Shown: positions 31,426 through 44,129, counted from the stretch's first letter. The stretch: DNA of 64,000 bases from Unio delphinus (GCA_029339505.1 JAQISU010000123.1:5631501-5695500), one strand, 5' to 3'. Translations and numbers: made by a program. Notes: generated by a model not told the origin, from the letters alone.

Positions 31426-34390
31426 TTTTGCATCAAGAGCACTATTGTTGATCCTGCAGTGAGTCATTAAATTAGCATTTTATTTGAAGGCAAAATGATA
31501 CGAAACCTTTTTGTCTGTAACTGACAGTGTTAATTAATCAATACACTAATTGGTCCAAAATGATAAACATGTAAATATTAATATAAACATTTCTAAATAT
31601 TACCTCGTTAAACCATTTTCTTTTCTTTCTTCTTTTTATCTTTCTGTTATATTTATATTTTATATGTTTCTTGTCTAATTCATAATATGTGTACTGTTTT
31701 GATTTCTCGCAGTAAATCATTAACGTCAAAATCTTACGAATTCTTTCTTAAATATCTCTTATGGCTTCAGTGCAATCATGAATTATTTTAAACTTAAGTC
31801 TATTTTAATTTATGTATAAATATGCGTTGTAGAATACATGTGCGTTATAAGATAAACCAGACTGTATACTCATACAACTTTTCTAAACAGTAGATTCGGA
31901 CTCAAATTCATATAACTAAAATTCAGTTGTCATGGATTATAATTTTTATACTAACAAACACTTGCAATGTTGAGTAGATAAAGTTTCATGAAATGAACAT
32001 TAATATCTTGGGAGTTATTGTATATCAACGCCCGGGTACAATATTAATCATAGCACTGGAACTTTAATTAGCTTAGGACTAAAATGACACACTAACGGAC
32101 TGAGATAGTTGGTATCGATCGATCGAGAGATCGAGAGAGAGATGATATTTTTGTTGCACTGAGAAACGAATTGGATATGAAGCATTTCCCCTTAAAATGA
32201 TGCCTAGGAGGAATACACAGCAGTTTTATAGTAAATCTATGCACAACGCCTACGCATCACCTGAGTTCGGGATTATTTTCATCTCTCATTGCCGAGTTTT
32301 ATCCCCTGGCACTTATTCTGTACGCTGGTAAGCTTTTCTGTAGACTCTTTTACCCCGTGAGCAGCTATTGAAAGCTTTTCTACGAATTTGGTCTCCACCT
32401 ATAAAATAATGAAAGGAAGAGCGTTGTAATACATTATCATGGGTATTAACACATGTACTTTACTAAAACAAACCAAATAATATTTTATTTATTAGGTCCA
32501 CATTTTCAAAACAAAATCTGCATCGCCTCCTTTTCCGCCTTACGCCGGCAAAGCACTTTATTTGAAAAGTGCAATTCCTAAAATAAACCAGTAAAGCCGA
32601 GTACTTAACTATACAAATTCGTCCAATTTAAAACAATTCAATAGCCTTTTGTTGTACCTGTTAATTGTTTTCAAATTGTTGTTATGTATAAAATCTGGAA
32701 TTCAAACGCATTTACTGTAATTTAGGGAAATGATGCTATACAATGCAATAACGACATTAAAGTTGCCTAAATAGTAAGCAAGTATTTTAGGAGGAGACTA
32801 GTTTGGTCAATGTCCGCGGACGATAGTCTACCAAAAAATATGTATGGCTCAACATCCAGCAGTCTATTGTAAAGATCAGTCAAGTGTTAAAAACAAGATG
32901 GCGGACGATAGACGTGTCACTTACCAGATCTGATATTTTTCATGCAGTAAAGCGATTTTTATCAAAATGAAACAATACTTGTTTCTGAAATGTATATATT
33001 GCATTATCTTATGCAGAATTATATGGATTTTATATTCTTGGTAATGTCTCCTATTCTTGTTGTTGTGACAAATTTCATTGTACAAAGATACAAATAAAAA
33101 AAAAAAAAAATTGAATCAGAATAAGTAATACGATAGGTGGCTGTATGCCTTCCTAAATCTCTCAGCCAAAGCTCCACCCACTTAAAAAAGTTGAAATAGG
33201 AGAGTTATTCTGAGAGTCATAATAAACTTCAAAAGTGGCAGTGAATTTAAAGTTCGAGACATTCTGTTGGTCGGTAATAAACGAACAAAACGTAATGGAA
33301 TATTATCCATTATCAGCCCAACGAGTTGAATCGTTCCCTTGAGATAGCCTTTAAATTTACAGGTCCTGCATCAAATTTCTGATGATGTCGTCTCTGTGGC
33401 GAGCAAAAATAGATGAAAATGATTAAAATTATCAGCTCTCTTGAAACCAAACGTAAGCTCGCTAAATCACAAACAGAATGCGTGACTAAAGAGCTAGAAA
33501 TTTACCGTAGAAGGAATGCTATCGGAATCAGCGCAATCTTAGAAACTGAAACTGATATTCTCCTCTCATAATTGTGTAGAAACCATAGAGTTAGAGATAT
33601 ACAACATCCAAACCGATGCCTATTATTATATTTTAAACGTTAAGTTGCTGAAGAAGCACAGAATATATAACCCAGATAAGACTAAATTCTAATTTCGACT
33701 TTGCAAAACACTCGTACCTTTTGGATTCAGTCATAAAATGCAGGTATGAACACTTTTGACAGCAAGATATATATTAATCAGAACCTCATTAGCATTCGAG
33801 CAAGCTGGGTAAAATGCGTCAGCCTCATGAAGATAGAAAGGTACGTAAAGAACGTTTGGACAATGGATAGCATCTTTTCGCTAAATTCAAATCATGGCAG
33901 AGTCGAACCGGTATTCTAAAGAACATGGAGGAAACTGTAGACTTTTTTTTAGCTTAGGATAATCACTTTACATTATTTTTGCTATATCGATTCTTTTCTT
34001 ACAGAATAGCTTTTCATACACCCCACTTGAATTGTTTTTGTTGTAATATGCTTTGTTTCTTGTTGGCATTCTCTCTATCCAGCTGTAATTTACACAATTA
34101 ATGTCATGTGTCTCGAAGTCGCGATTTTCTAATTTTAAATTTCAAAGCCATAACGAATTGTTCATATGGATTTCACATTAAGATTCATTTTAAGTTCATC
34201 TTTTCAATCTTCTTATACAACTATAAATATCCGATTAGTTAATCTGCAGCGTTATATAACCTACTCGTATCACTGTGCCGTGTGTGTCTGGGTGTGACTT
34301 TATATATTCCTTTGTTTTCATTTTGCTCAGTCTGTATATGACAAGTGTCTCTAAACAAATGACATGAATACAAATAATTAACATTTGAAA
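31426..34390. other. Intergenic, no gene seen
   Basis: Mostly unique AT-rich sequence. At about 33400-33540 a plus-strand frame reads MIKIISSLETKRKLAKSQTE and is charged and helical, but it ends quickly and I cannot assign it. Confidence 0.5.
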
Positions 34391-34394
34391 CTAG

Positions 34395-35075
34395 ATATGT
34401 AAGTAGTTACGTAGACTTATGTGTTTTTTAAAATACATTTTTATATTATCATGAGTAGTTATGTACTCCTATTTGCTTTTATGATTTTGATATTATCATG
34501 TGTAGTTATGTAGTCCTATGCGTGTTATAATACGATGTTTTCTTGAGTAGTTATGTAGTCCTGTGTTTTTATAACTTTGATATTATTATGAGTAGTTATG
34601 TAGTCCTATATGTTTTTATTATTTTGATATTATCATGAGTAGTTATGTAAGCCTATGTGTTTTTATGATTTTGATATTATCATGAGTAGTTATGTAGTCC
34701 TATGTGTGTTATATATAATACGATGTTTTCTTGAGTAGTTATGTAGTCCTGTGTTTTTATAACTTTGATATTATCATGAGTAGTTATGTATTCCTATGCG
34801 TTTTTATGATTAAATATTATCATAAGTAGTTGTGTAGTCCTATGTGTGTTATGATAAGATGCTTTCTTGAGTAGTTATGTAGTCCTGTGTTTTTATAACT
34901 TTGATATTATCATGAGTAGGGATGTAGTCCTATGTGTTTTTATGATTAGATATTATCATGAGTAGTTATATAGTCCTATGTGTTTTTATGATTAGATATT
35001 ATCATGAATAGTAGTGTAGTCCTATGTGTTTTTATTATTGTGATATTATCAGGAGTAGTTATGTAGTGTTGTGCA
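34395..35075. repeat. ~47-bp minisatellite, about 14 copies
   Basis: Units share 'atcatgagtagttatgtagt' and 'cctatgtgtttttatgattt'. At least two unit types alternate: one with 'ttgatattatcatgag', the other with 'gatgttttcttgag'. This suggests a higher-order repeat. Confidence 0.92.
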
Positions 35076-35432
35076 TACTTGTTTAGTATGATTTTAATAT
35101 AAAATTGAGTAGTTGTTTAGTTCTATCCGTATCTAAGTAATGCATAGTCCTATCCTCCGTAGCTTTTATGATTTTAATAAAACCTTGACACGTACAAAAT
35201 GAAAAGTTGTATTGTATTTGCAAGTATAGTAATTGTACATTATTTTTCATAATATGAACTACACGAATGACTCAAATATTCAAATTATGCACGTTGCTGT
35301 ATGTGTGCTTGTGTCAATGTCTGTGCAGCATATGTTTTAATCTACATATTTCTCGATGTCATTCTGAGTTTATGTTTTACAGTTGTATCATCTTTGATGA
35401 TTTCTAGGTTACTATGCATGGATATCTAGGAA

Positions 35433-35537
<105 letters not shown>

Positions 35538-35618
35538 TTTGCAGTAAGTAGGAAAAAGATGAAGAATTTGTTGTTATTACCTTAAAATTAACCACAGGAA
35601 TTGTTTCGGACATACACT

Positions 35619-35957
35619 TCTGAACAGCTCGACCGCTCCGGTGGTCTAATGGTTAGAGCGTCCGCATCGGATGCGGGAGGTCGTTGGTCTAATCCCCAGC
35701 CAAGTCATACCAAAGCCTTACAAAAATGGCACTAACAGCTGCCTCGCTTGGCGCTCAGGATCAAGAGGTTAGTGTTAGGACTGCTCGGTCTGGTGTCAGT
35801 ATAATGTGACTGGGTGGGACATCATGCTACATTCCTACAGAATGATACCCCAGTGCAAGGCATCACTATAAACTACCACACCGCAGATATCGTAGCGATA
35901 TGACTGATTTTGTTTTTAAACCTGCGATAAAAGTCCAAATTACTCACTCTGAACAGC
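35619..35957 (+). repeat. tRNA-headed SINE, family 1, plus strand, with target duplication
   Basis: The element is 35629-35947. Its head reads 'accgctccggtggtctaatg' then 'gttagagcgtccgc', with a B-box-like 'ggtcgttggtctaatccc'. The body runs to 'gcgatatgactga' and a T-rich tail. A 10-bp target duplication, tctgaacagc, is at 35619-35628 and 35948-35957. This is the best copy for defining family ends. Confidence 0.93.
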
Positions 35958-37430
35958 AAATTTCCAAAGAGTCCAACACCTTTATTAGTCCACGTCAACA
36001 ATGGTTAGTATCACTCAGTCACAAGATCCGAATATAACGTTGCCTTTCATTTGCTCGTTGTAACTTGTTAATGGCATTGAACATAATAAGGGTTCACACA
36101 TAGACCTTAATCTCCCAAAAGGCCCACAATTTCGCCACGTGTACAGAACAAGTATTAATCATAAGACGTACCACACAGGTATCAAGTTGAATATGTACAA
36201 ATTGTAATACGTTGTTAGGTAGATCAATCCCAATAGAAAATATTTTTAAACTGACTTTCCAACAACAAATCAGTCTCGATAGAAACAGAAATGGGATTAG
36301 GCAACTAATTGTGTGTCTTGCTTGAGAATTTCCTTTTAAGAAAGAGAAAGAATTTAATAATGCAAAACCTCGAGGCTATCTGGACTGAAAAAATTCTTGG
36401 CGTAGTACAACATTTAATAAACATTTTCCAAGGATTCGATGACTGTACCCTGCCGAACTCTCTATAGAATAAACAAAACAGTATTGTGAAAATATAATAA
36501 ACGTAAGGAACGTAGATTGAAATAATGACATCAAGTAGATGCTGAAATATTACAACTGTTATCATTATCTTTATTTTATACCAAGTGATTGATCAACCCA
36601 CAATAAATATCGACATAACTATTCATTAATCGATTTACTACTTATGAGTGATTCGCTTAGTGTAATGAAAAGGGTTCTTAGAGTCTTTGTGGAGTGACCA
36701 AATCCATTTATATTGTTCTTGTGACGTTATTAATACTCAACAACGCAGCTTTCCACACAAAATATGGGACTATGAAGCCACTAATTATGAAATGTGTAGA
36801 AACCTTTTATATAGAGTTATTGGAATTTTCTAATCTTTCATTTGATTAACTTGTTTGTTAGACTTCTATCAATATTTTAGCAGCATTCCATTCCGCTGTT
36901 TTCAAAATAATAATAATGTTTCGTCCCCGATATCCTCCGTCGATGTACAATAATATCAGGAAATATACTAGTAATTTTACATACAACAAACAGAAGAAAA
37001 AAAAAAGAATAAAACGTGAAATTAAAGTTGCATTTAACTTTAGAACGTGTGCCTCCAAGCACTAAACGCTGTCTTTCTCACAAGGCAAGACACCTGGTCT
37101 CTTTCTTGTTTAACGAGGGATGCACTAGTCTTTTTCTGGCTTCCTCGGAGTCAAACGTATGTCTCTCATAAAATGTAGGACTGAAGAATTTCGACCTAGG
37201 TTGTCACCTGAAATTCACATTACTTCCAAGGTGTACGTCTTAATTTCACTCTGGCCAATCATAGGCAGTGGCTTCTAAAATTTTCCTAAGACAATCATTT
37301 CTTTTGTAAGTCAGAATCTCTGAATTACTTTATGTAACTCTTCCCTTTGAAGAATGACTATTTGACATGGACATGAAGTTCGTCTATCTTTCTAAAAACT
37401 GTGCTAAGATATTCGGTCAATTTCATTGAA
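35958..37430. other. Intergenic, no gene seen
   Basis: AT-rich. Overlapping minus-strand ORFs at 36305-36565 and 36858-37062 are hydrophobic or low complexity and have no recognisable domain. Confidence 0.55.
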
Positions 37431-38189
37431 TTGGAACACAGTGGCGTAGCGGAGGGGGAGGGGGGGGGGGGCAGGTGGGGCATTCGCCCTGGGCGCCGGT
37501 GGCTCGGGGGCGCCATTGGCGCCCAAATCGGCCCAAAGTATCAACAATGGATTTGTTGGATTATATATTGAACCCATTAGTGAAACTTTAAAAGTACACT
37601 TATTTTAAGGAACACAATACAAACAATGTTGTTTTAACCAACGTCTGCTGTATGGCTGTTGACTGGATTACAGTGTTGCGGGCGGTCTACTGGTTAAACG
37701 ATTTAATATACAGTCCGTGGTACAGGCCTAGACCGCCTTGATCGTACACTACAGGCCGTATGCTCGTAACATATCTGTTTGTGCAATCTAGCACTGATCA
37801 GTGTAAGGAGAGAAACACTAGAAATAATTGACTTTGATGATGATATTGATCAGTTTTCAGCAATGAAGGCCAGGAAAATAAATCTTTTGTAAAACGCTAC
37901 GTGTAATGTAATGTACTATGTGCAATCTCGAGATGACATAATTAACATAATTAATTTTTGGGATATTTTTTTCTAAATAGGCTAATATTGTTTTATAGGG
38001 AATTTAGCCTAGGTGATACTTTTTCTAGCAATTAAATTGTAATAGTTTAATAATTATATTATGACTGATAATGATTATGTTTCGTTTTGGAAACAAGGTA
38101 CATAACTGCGCAACAGGGGCAGCCGGGGGCGCAAATTTGGGTGTTTTGCCCTGGGCGCCAAATATCCTCGCTACGCCACTGTTGGAACA
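37431..38189. mobile_element. hAT-like element, 743 bp, with 8-bp target duplication
   Basis: The element is 37439-38181. Its ends are CAGTGGCGTAGCG / CGCTACGCCACTG, with perfect 8-bp duplications TTGGAACA at 37431-37438 and 38182-38189. GC-rich 'gggcgcc' subterminal blocks flank an AT-rich core. The core retains the 3' end of a transposase gene (next entry), so this is an internally deleted autonomous element. The copy at 60872-61274 is a further deleted relative in inverted orientation. Confidence 0.93.
37770..37892 (+). pseudogene. hAT transposase C-terminal fragment
   Basis: The open frame after a stop at 37767 encodes the end of a transposase: NLALISVRRETLEIIDFDDD, then IDQFSAMKARKINLL and a TAA at 37890. 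This pattern (LALISIE...DFDDIIDxFAxxKARKxxL) matches the extreme C-terminus of ZMYM1/DUF4371-like hAT transposases, after the dimerisation domain. The catalytic domain is gone. The assignment is from pattern memory; a profile search would settle it. Confidence 0.7.
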
Positions 38190-38439
38190 CCGGCTCTTTT
38201 TGAAGTTTTAACATTGACATGGATGAAATGAAATTTAACGGTGGAAGTGACCCTTCACAAAGACTCCTACGGTCTAAGTGTGATACAATCTTAATGCTCA
38301 ATGCATTCAACTTTAAGGTTCAATGCTTATTCAAAAGTCGATATTTCACACTGGCATTACTTCAACATACCATTCCTGGCATTGCTTCAAAATCCCATAA
38401 CTGGCATTACTATTGATAGTATTTACAGTATCAGACCTG

Positions 38440-39020
38440 ATTTATATGTACTTTCAAATCTAGATATTCGGAAGGCGAGTGATGAGGTAAGTCATGATGA
38501 GATCATCTCTATGCTGTTTTAGATAGGCGTTCCCATATTATCGCGACATTTATCTTAAAATCTGAAAATTTCGCTCCAAACCTCAAGCGTGGAAACATGT
38601 TTGAGCTCTAATCATATACATATTTTACTCCTAAGCTGTGTGGATAAAGCAATTTAAAATGTGTCTTAAAACATTTATACAGCTCTATTACACTCAATAA
38701 CATAATTATTCATTAGCAGCCTGATTTCACCCTAACGATTCAGTGGCATTTACGAAACATTGGAAGACGGCAACATAATATGATTGGTACTTTTATATAG
38801 GTAAGGCTGTAGGCAAAGTATGGCAGAGTTTAATTTATAAACCATTATATATTGAAATTGATTGTAGATTATCAGTATACTTTAAAGATTCCTTTTCCAA
38901 TAAAACTCAGAAACTAGATATAGAAAGTTGTAGTTTGTATGTTATGGCCGGTGTGCCTCACTGCTTGATACTGCAACCACTTTTATTTTTATTATAAATT
39001 AAGTATAAGACTATTTGAGT
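38440..39020 (+). pseudogene. Possible LINE reverse transcriptase scraps
   Basis: Two disconnected stretches resemble RT blocks. LSNLDIRKASDEVSHDEIIS (about 38450-38510) is like the 'LDxSKAFDxVxHxxL' block. YVMAGVPHCLILQPLLFLL (about 38940-38995) is like 'SGVPQGSVLGPLLFLL'. The text between them fits a spacer of about the right length but is full of stops. Very diverged; could be chance. Confidence 0.35.
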
Positions 39021-39731
39021 ATGATTTTTCGTTGTAAAGTAGTGTCAAGGACTCAACGCTACATAAATAAATTTGTGGACTGAGCAATTGTTAAGAGATT
39101 TGAATCCAAACAAAACTAATCAATGACCATACCTAGTAAATCTAAAAAAAGGAACAACGTCAACGACGTTTAGTGAATGATACAGTTATTAACAATGTAG
39201 TTTATTGTAGAGAGTTGGGCTTGAACCTTACATGAATCCTTAAATGGTATTCATAATTACATACATTAACTACGAAAGCGTGAAAAGGATGGACACGCTG
39301 CAAAGTTATAAAATCGAAGACGATTTCAAACAATTCATTGCAGATTCTTAAATTCATCTTTAAAAAGATTTCTGTAATAATGTGAAATCGTTTGGGGGTA
39401 TTGCAGTCAGTATAGAAAAAAAATTGAAATAGACAAAAACAAGCTGAGGTAGGAAGAATCATTTGTGGGGTCTACGTACTATGCTAAGATTAGGAATCAT
39501 TTGTGGGGTCTACGTCATATGCTATGATTTAGATTCATTTTTGGGGTCTATGTCGTATTCTAGGATTTAGAATCATTGTGGGGTCTATCATTAACGTGAA
39601 AGATTTAATTAATACAGAATTTAAAGTAACATGTGCTTTTATTAGAAACAAAAATCCATAATGACATCTTCAAATTCCCGAAATGCATCACTTCGATGAC
39701 GTTAATTGCATTGGTTGACTTGTCTTCCTGG
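39021..39731. other. Intergenic with a short tandem repeat
   Basis: Contains four units of about 38-45 bp around 'gaatcatttgtggggtctac' at 39456-39592. No gene. Confidence 0.6.
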
Positions 39732-39787
39732 TATGACAACTGTTGCGTATATATATATATATATATATATACGCAACAGTTGTCATA
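39732..39787. repeat. Perfect palindrome with a (TA)n core
   Basis: An 18-base arm, TATGACAACTGTTGCGTA, is followed by a (TA)n core and the exact reverse complement, ending TTGTCATA at 39787. It can form a cruciform or hairpin. A second (TA)n follows at once. Confidence 0.9.
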
Positions 39788-39821
39788 TATATATATGTTC
39801 TGGCCGCCATATGTAACCGTT

Positions 39822-39844
39822 ACCGCTCCGGTGGCCTAGTGGTT
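39822..39844 (+). repeat. SINE family 1 head fragment
   Basis: Only the first 23 bases or so of the tRNA-like head ('accgctccggtggcctagtg') are present, 35 bp after the palindrome. The rest of the SINE is absent. Confidence 0.6.
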
Positions 39845-42800
39845 CCGACAACAGGTATCTTTCTCTTGCTGTTAATATTATAAGTACTTTCATTCCTAAT
39901 TTTTTTAAATAAATACTGTTTAAATCAGTCAACGAAAGGATCCGAAATATACGGTTTTATTTGTTGCTTATCATGTAATCTCGTTGTTTGGAGTTGGAGT
40001 AAAATAAAAATGATCTCATTATCTCAAAATGAACATACACACAAATTTAGTGCTGTTTATGGCAATTGTAATGACTATCAGTGGTCAATGCTTTGTATGT
40101 GAATGATATATACATTGTGGTAAATCCAATCTGAAAACAGTACGAGTTTTTATATACTGTTCCTGAGGCAACACGACGTGTCGCATATAGATACATTTTT
40201 ATTTGATTTTTTTTTAAAAAAAAGTATTAGTACGAGATAGTTTGCACATGTTTTCGGAAATAATCATGTAAATAATGAAGATTATTTTCTCAAATAATGA
40301 TATTTGAAAACATTTTGTCTAATGAAGATATTTATAAGTATTTTCTCCAATTACTATCTATTATAATTTAAAAGTGACAAGCTAATAATGACAGGGATGC
40401 ATAATCTGAATAAAACAATTCAAACTAACGTCAATGAATACAAAGCACTTTCAAAATAGAAGTTACCTTGCGGACTAAGGCAATTTTACCGCTAATTACG
40501 ATTTCCGAACAATGATAAAACACAAGAAAATGTGCTCATTCAGTTCACCCACACAAACACTATTTTTTTTAACGCGTTGACCAGTGGAAAGATTGAGTAT
40601 TATTGAAGAAGTGGATTAAATTGTGATTTTGATTTTTTTTTAAAGTTTGAATTCGTTCTCTTACCCTAGATAAAACTTGTACAATCTCAGCACAGCAAGA
40701 TCTTGAAAACCGACAAAACTGCAGATGTAATGAATAGAAATCAGAGACAAGCTTTATTGTGCATATGAACTATTTGTCCTATGTTATCCATTTAATAAGG
40801 ACATATATGTCCTTAAGTATTAGGCTTAAATTCGTGTCGAGTCTGGCATGGTAAGTTCAAGGCCTTAATTCACAATCAGATTTGGCTGAAGAAAGTGACC
40901 ATACCAATTAGGTAATGAGCATTAGTTTCACGTCTTTAGTGGTTTATGAGAAAGAAAGGCTACTATTGTATCTGAAATGGTGGGGGATATTTTACATTCA
41001 TGTCTACTTCAGCTTTTGTCTAAATTTTCGGGGATTCTTTAGTGCAGCAGATCGCAATACAAAACAAACGTAATCTTATAACTTTCTCATTGTGGCAATA
41101 CAGTATATTTGACGGACCTTATTTGAGTGCATTCGGACGCGATTAATGCTGTAAATGCTACTTTGACATTATGTGGTGAGTTCTATAATCCGCGTGTTCA
41201 TTCTAAACAGAAATACATTGTAACGAGCCTTTTGGAAGAGGTAGCTTAAAAAACAAGAAATATTTACGTGTAATTACAGAAGTCGTTTGCATGTTTGTAC
41301 AAGTTTTTCTTAATTTCAGCAAAGTCTTAAAATGGCTATATCTCTCCTACAGACGTATCAGTGTGTCATCATTGTGATTGTCTTCTATTAGTTAATATGT
41401 ATATAACATATTCTATTTAAGTTTAATTCTTGTATTAATTTCTCCCCCATTTCTACTGATATGCCAAAACTGCATTGTCTGTTTGATGAGAGAGAGAGAG
41501 AGAAAAAAAAAAAACAAGATCGAGAGCTATCACTAAAGGTGCAAAATGGGAAAGAATTTACATTAACTGTTCTTGACGACCGTTGACCTAACTAGCGCGT
41601 TAAATTACCCAAATATAAATCAAAATTAAAAAACGTCTGTGCACACACACGCATATTTTCATGCCCACCTACCCATCCATTAAAGCTGGGTACCACAACA
41701 TATTTTGTACCGCAGTTTTTCTGCATATACCACAATACGTATCACGTTACACAGCGACTATTTTAGGGACAATTTAATGTTCTGGGGCAGAGGCGTGGCA
41801 CGTTTTGCTATTTTTAAATTTCCATCTGTCAGTAACTGAAAACATATCTTGCTCTGATTTATAGCAAAATAACACAGTGTTTTATCCATTATATTATTTG
41901 GAGGAAAACACAATTATATTTGAGATGAACAAAGATATAATATCACAGCTCAAATGAAAATCGCAGCCCCCCTCCTCCCAATTAAATAGTGTCTGAATAT
42001 GCTATGTTAGTATTGATTTTTGTACAAGTTGTCATCTAAACACAGTAAATAGAGTGGATTGTTAAAGTTTACACTATAGCCGACACCTGGTGAAAAAACA
42101 TTTTTGCTGAAGTTAGATAGAATCTTGACAAACATATTAAGTCTACGAGTTTTAATATAATAAGTAGTTAACTTAAAGGGGTATCTAAGCAAAACCTCTA
42201 TTTTGTATTAGGACGACAGCTTGATCACTCCACCATCAGGCCCCCTTAGTCTAAACAAAATACTAAAACCACTTTGTTGAGGCAACAGCTTCGATTTCAT
42301 TGATTACCTGTCAATATACCATCATTTGAATCATCATCGTCGTCATGCAAAATAGGTTTGGCTTAGATATGCCCCTTTTAAGCTAACTACTGCATTTTGT
42401 TTTTTTTTAAAACTTAAAATAGCGAGCGATTTCTATTTTTATTTCGAACAAAATTACTCTATCTAACAATCACATAAAATTCTAATCCGCTACTTATAAC
42501 TGGCCGAGATTTGCAGGTCACACGTCTGACTGCTAAAATAAATGCGCTATTAATAACTTGCTGAAATTTTAACCACCACCACCCCACCCACCCAAAAATA
42601 TAAAATAAAAATAAAAATAATAATGAACAATTACATATTTAATACACACGAGCTAAGGATGGTCTTGTATAAAATTTAGATTATTTGCGATCGTCTGATT
42701 TCACAATGGAGGCTCTGACAATTGTTACGTAGTTGATTGCCTAGATAATTTTAAAATCTCAGCTTTGGCTAGTATATAGTTTTCATCGTCATGACAAAAC

Positions 42801-43199
42801 AAGGTTATATTAATCTTGCCGCCAATGAGAGTGCCAGGTTCTAGCATTTTTGATGAAATTTCGATGTGATACTATTGATTTATAGACATACCATGTTTGT
42901 TTTCTCAATTCGTTATCGACTCTGATTTTAGTATAATTATTCTGTCGTCTTTGATTCGAAGTTCATGTACCAGTACATTATAAACTTTTCACCTCTGAGA
43001 TAAGCTCGAAGTTAATTAAGAAGTTTATTATAAGCCCGATATTGCCATTTTACACGAAGTATTTTTCTTATCGTAATTTGGCCCGGATCTTTTTATTCAT
43101 CGCTGATAATACAATAACTACCCTTGGAACTATCAATAATAACAGATTTAATGCAAAAATCCCCCCCCCCCAAAAAAAAAAATTAATCGTTGTTAATGA
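39845..43199. other. Intergenic, no gene seen
   Basis: AT-rich unique sequence. The minus-strand ORF at 42007-42192 (61 codons) has no recognisable features. Confidence 0.5.
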
Positions 43200-43632
43200 T
43201 TAATTATTTAATTTACTGTAAAATACATTTTCTAGCTTGCCTGACACAGTATAATTTAAATGGTAATATTTATATTTGATCAGCTCTTCTTTGTCACGGT
43301 TTTGGAGACCAGATGAAATACGATTGAAGTCGATTACGTCTTTTTCGGTAATTATTGCAATTGCAGTAGTAAAAATATTTTCACCTGAAGCTTTATCGAT
43401 CAGATCGCTAAATCTTATATTGACAGGATAGGCATGAAACCCACTATACTTATCATAAACTTTAGATGAAGTATCATCATATCTGATATCTGACTGTGGA
43501 TGAAAATAGATGGTCAAAGTTGTTAGTATTTCAGTAGTATCATTGACTCTATCACGATAAATATCTTCTGTGTCGTCGATATAACTTACAACATAGCACA
43601 AATGTCGAAGCTTAAATGTTTTTTAAAGTACT
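43200..43632 (-). pseudogene. Hypothetical protein fragment
   Basis: The longest open minus-strand frame outside known elements, about 140 codons. It has no ATG start; the frame simply opens after a stop near 43632. It reads CYVVSYIDDTEDIYRDRVND, later FHPQSDIRYDDTSSKVYDKY, and ends SGKLENVFYSKLNN. Composition is protein-like (mixed charged and aromatic residues, few repeats). I do not recognise the fold. It lies downstream of, and in the same direction as, the fibre-like frame at 43684-43923, with a frameshift between. The two may be parts of one gene broken around the (CA)n tract. Confidence 0.45.
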
Positions 43633-43683
43633 GGATGCTGCATGCAAATTGCAGATCCTGTTGCAAAACTCAAAAGACCGTGA

Positions 43684-43709
43684 CTATCTTGTTGGCTGTA
43701 TATATGCAC

Positions 43710-43757
<48 letters not shown>

Positions 43758-43923
43758 GCTGACCATTTTGGCTCGACGAAGTATTAACTATGAAGTTCCC
43801 ACCCATAACTATATTTCCAGCCATTGTCCCACCATCTAGTGGCAACTTATTATTATCAAACAATCTGTGTTGTGCATAAATTACCGCTTGTGATTTATTT
43901 ATGTTAACGGGATTTAGTTTCAA
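43684..43923 (-). pseudogene. Fibre-like protein fragment with (CA)n expansion
   Basis: The minus-strand frame begins after a stop without an ATG: LNPVNINKSQAVIYAQHRLF, DNNKLPLDGGTMAGNIVMGG, NFIVNTSSSQ. It then runs into (His-Thr)n encoded by the CA microsatellite. LPLxGGTMxGxIxMGG is the motif of phage tail-fibre and similar virion or adhesin proteins, often followed by a coiled-coil or beta-helix part. The microsatellite interrupts the frame. A viral or transposon origin is inferred. Confidence 0.5.
43713..43756. repeat. (GT)n microsatellite
   Basis: 22 GT units, overlapping the fibre-like frame on the opposite strand. Confidence 0.97.
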
Positions 43924-43955
43924 GATTTACAATTTTTGTGTACAAAATAAATAAA

Positions 43956-44129
43956 ATGCAAAATGGACACAAAACTAAATTTGTTGCAACTAGATCAGCG
44001 TTCAAAAAATGGTTGAGCAGGAACAGTCAAGGTCTTCAGCAAACTGCAGAAGAAACTGCTAGACGCTTTAGACCAGTAACAAATGCTGTTCTTGACAAAG
44101 AGCCAGATATATTTATGCGGTATCACTAG
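43956..44129 (+). CDS. Hypothetical small protein, possibly truncated
   Basis: An ATG at 43956 starts MQNGHKTKFVATRSAFKKWL, then SRNSQGLQQTAEETARRFRP, ending PDIFMRYH at a TAG. Readable fragments continue to about 44330 in shifted frames (SLKRERTT; EELKIIDSESVRQNEELERE). The 57 codons are basic and helical. It is divergent from the fibre-like frame, with 32 bp between, as in compact virus-like elements. Function unknown. Confidence 0.4.
   Translation: MQNGHKTKFVATRSAFKKWLSRNSQGLQQTAEETARRFRPVTNAVLDKEPDIFMRYH

Noticed and set aside
32100..32150. GATC-rich stretch as an origin or methylation site cluster
   Set aside because: Only a short run of GATCGATCGA with GA repeats; in an animal genome this is simple sequence.
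35629..35720. Apparent tRNA gene with A and B boxes
   Set aside because: It is the head of a SINE with a long 3' body and a target duplication. The same body recurs at 23911 and 47070; I could not draw an intact cloverleaf.
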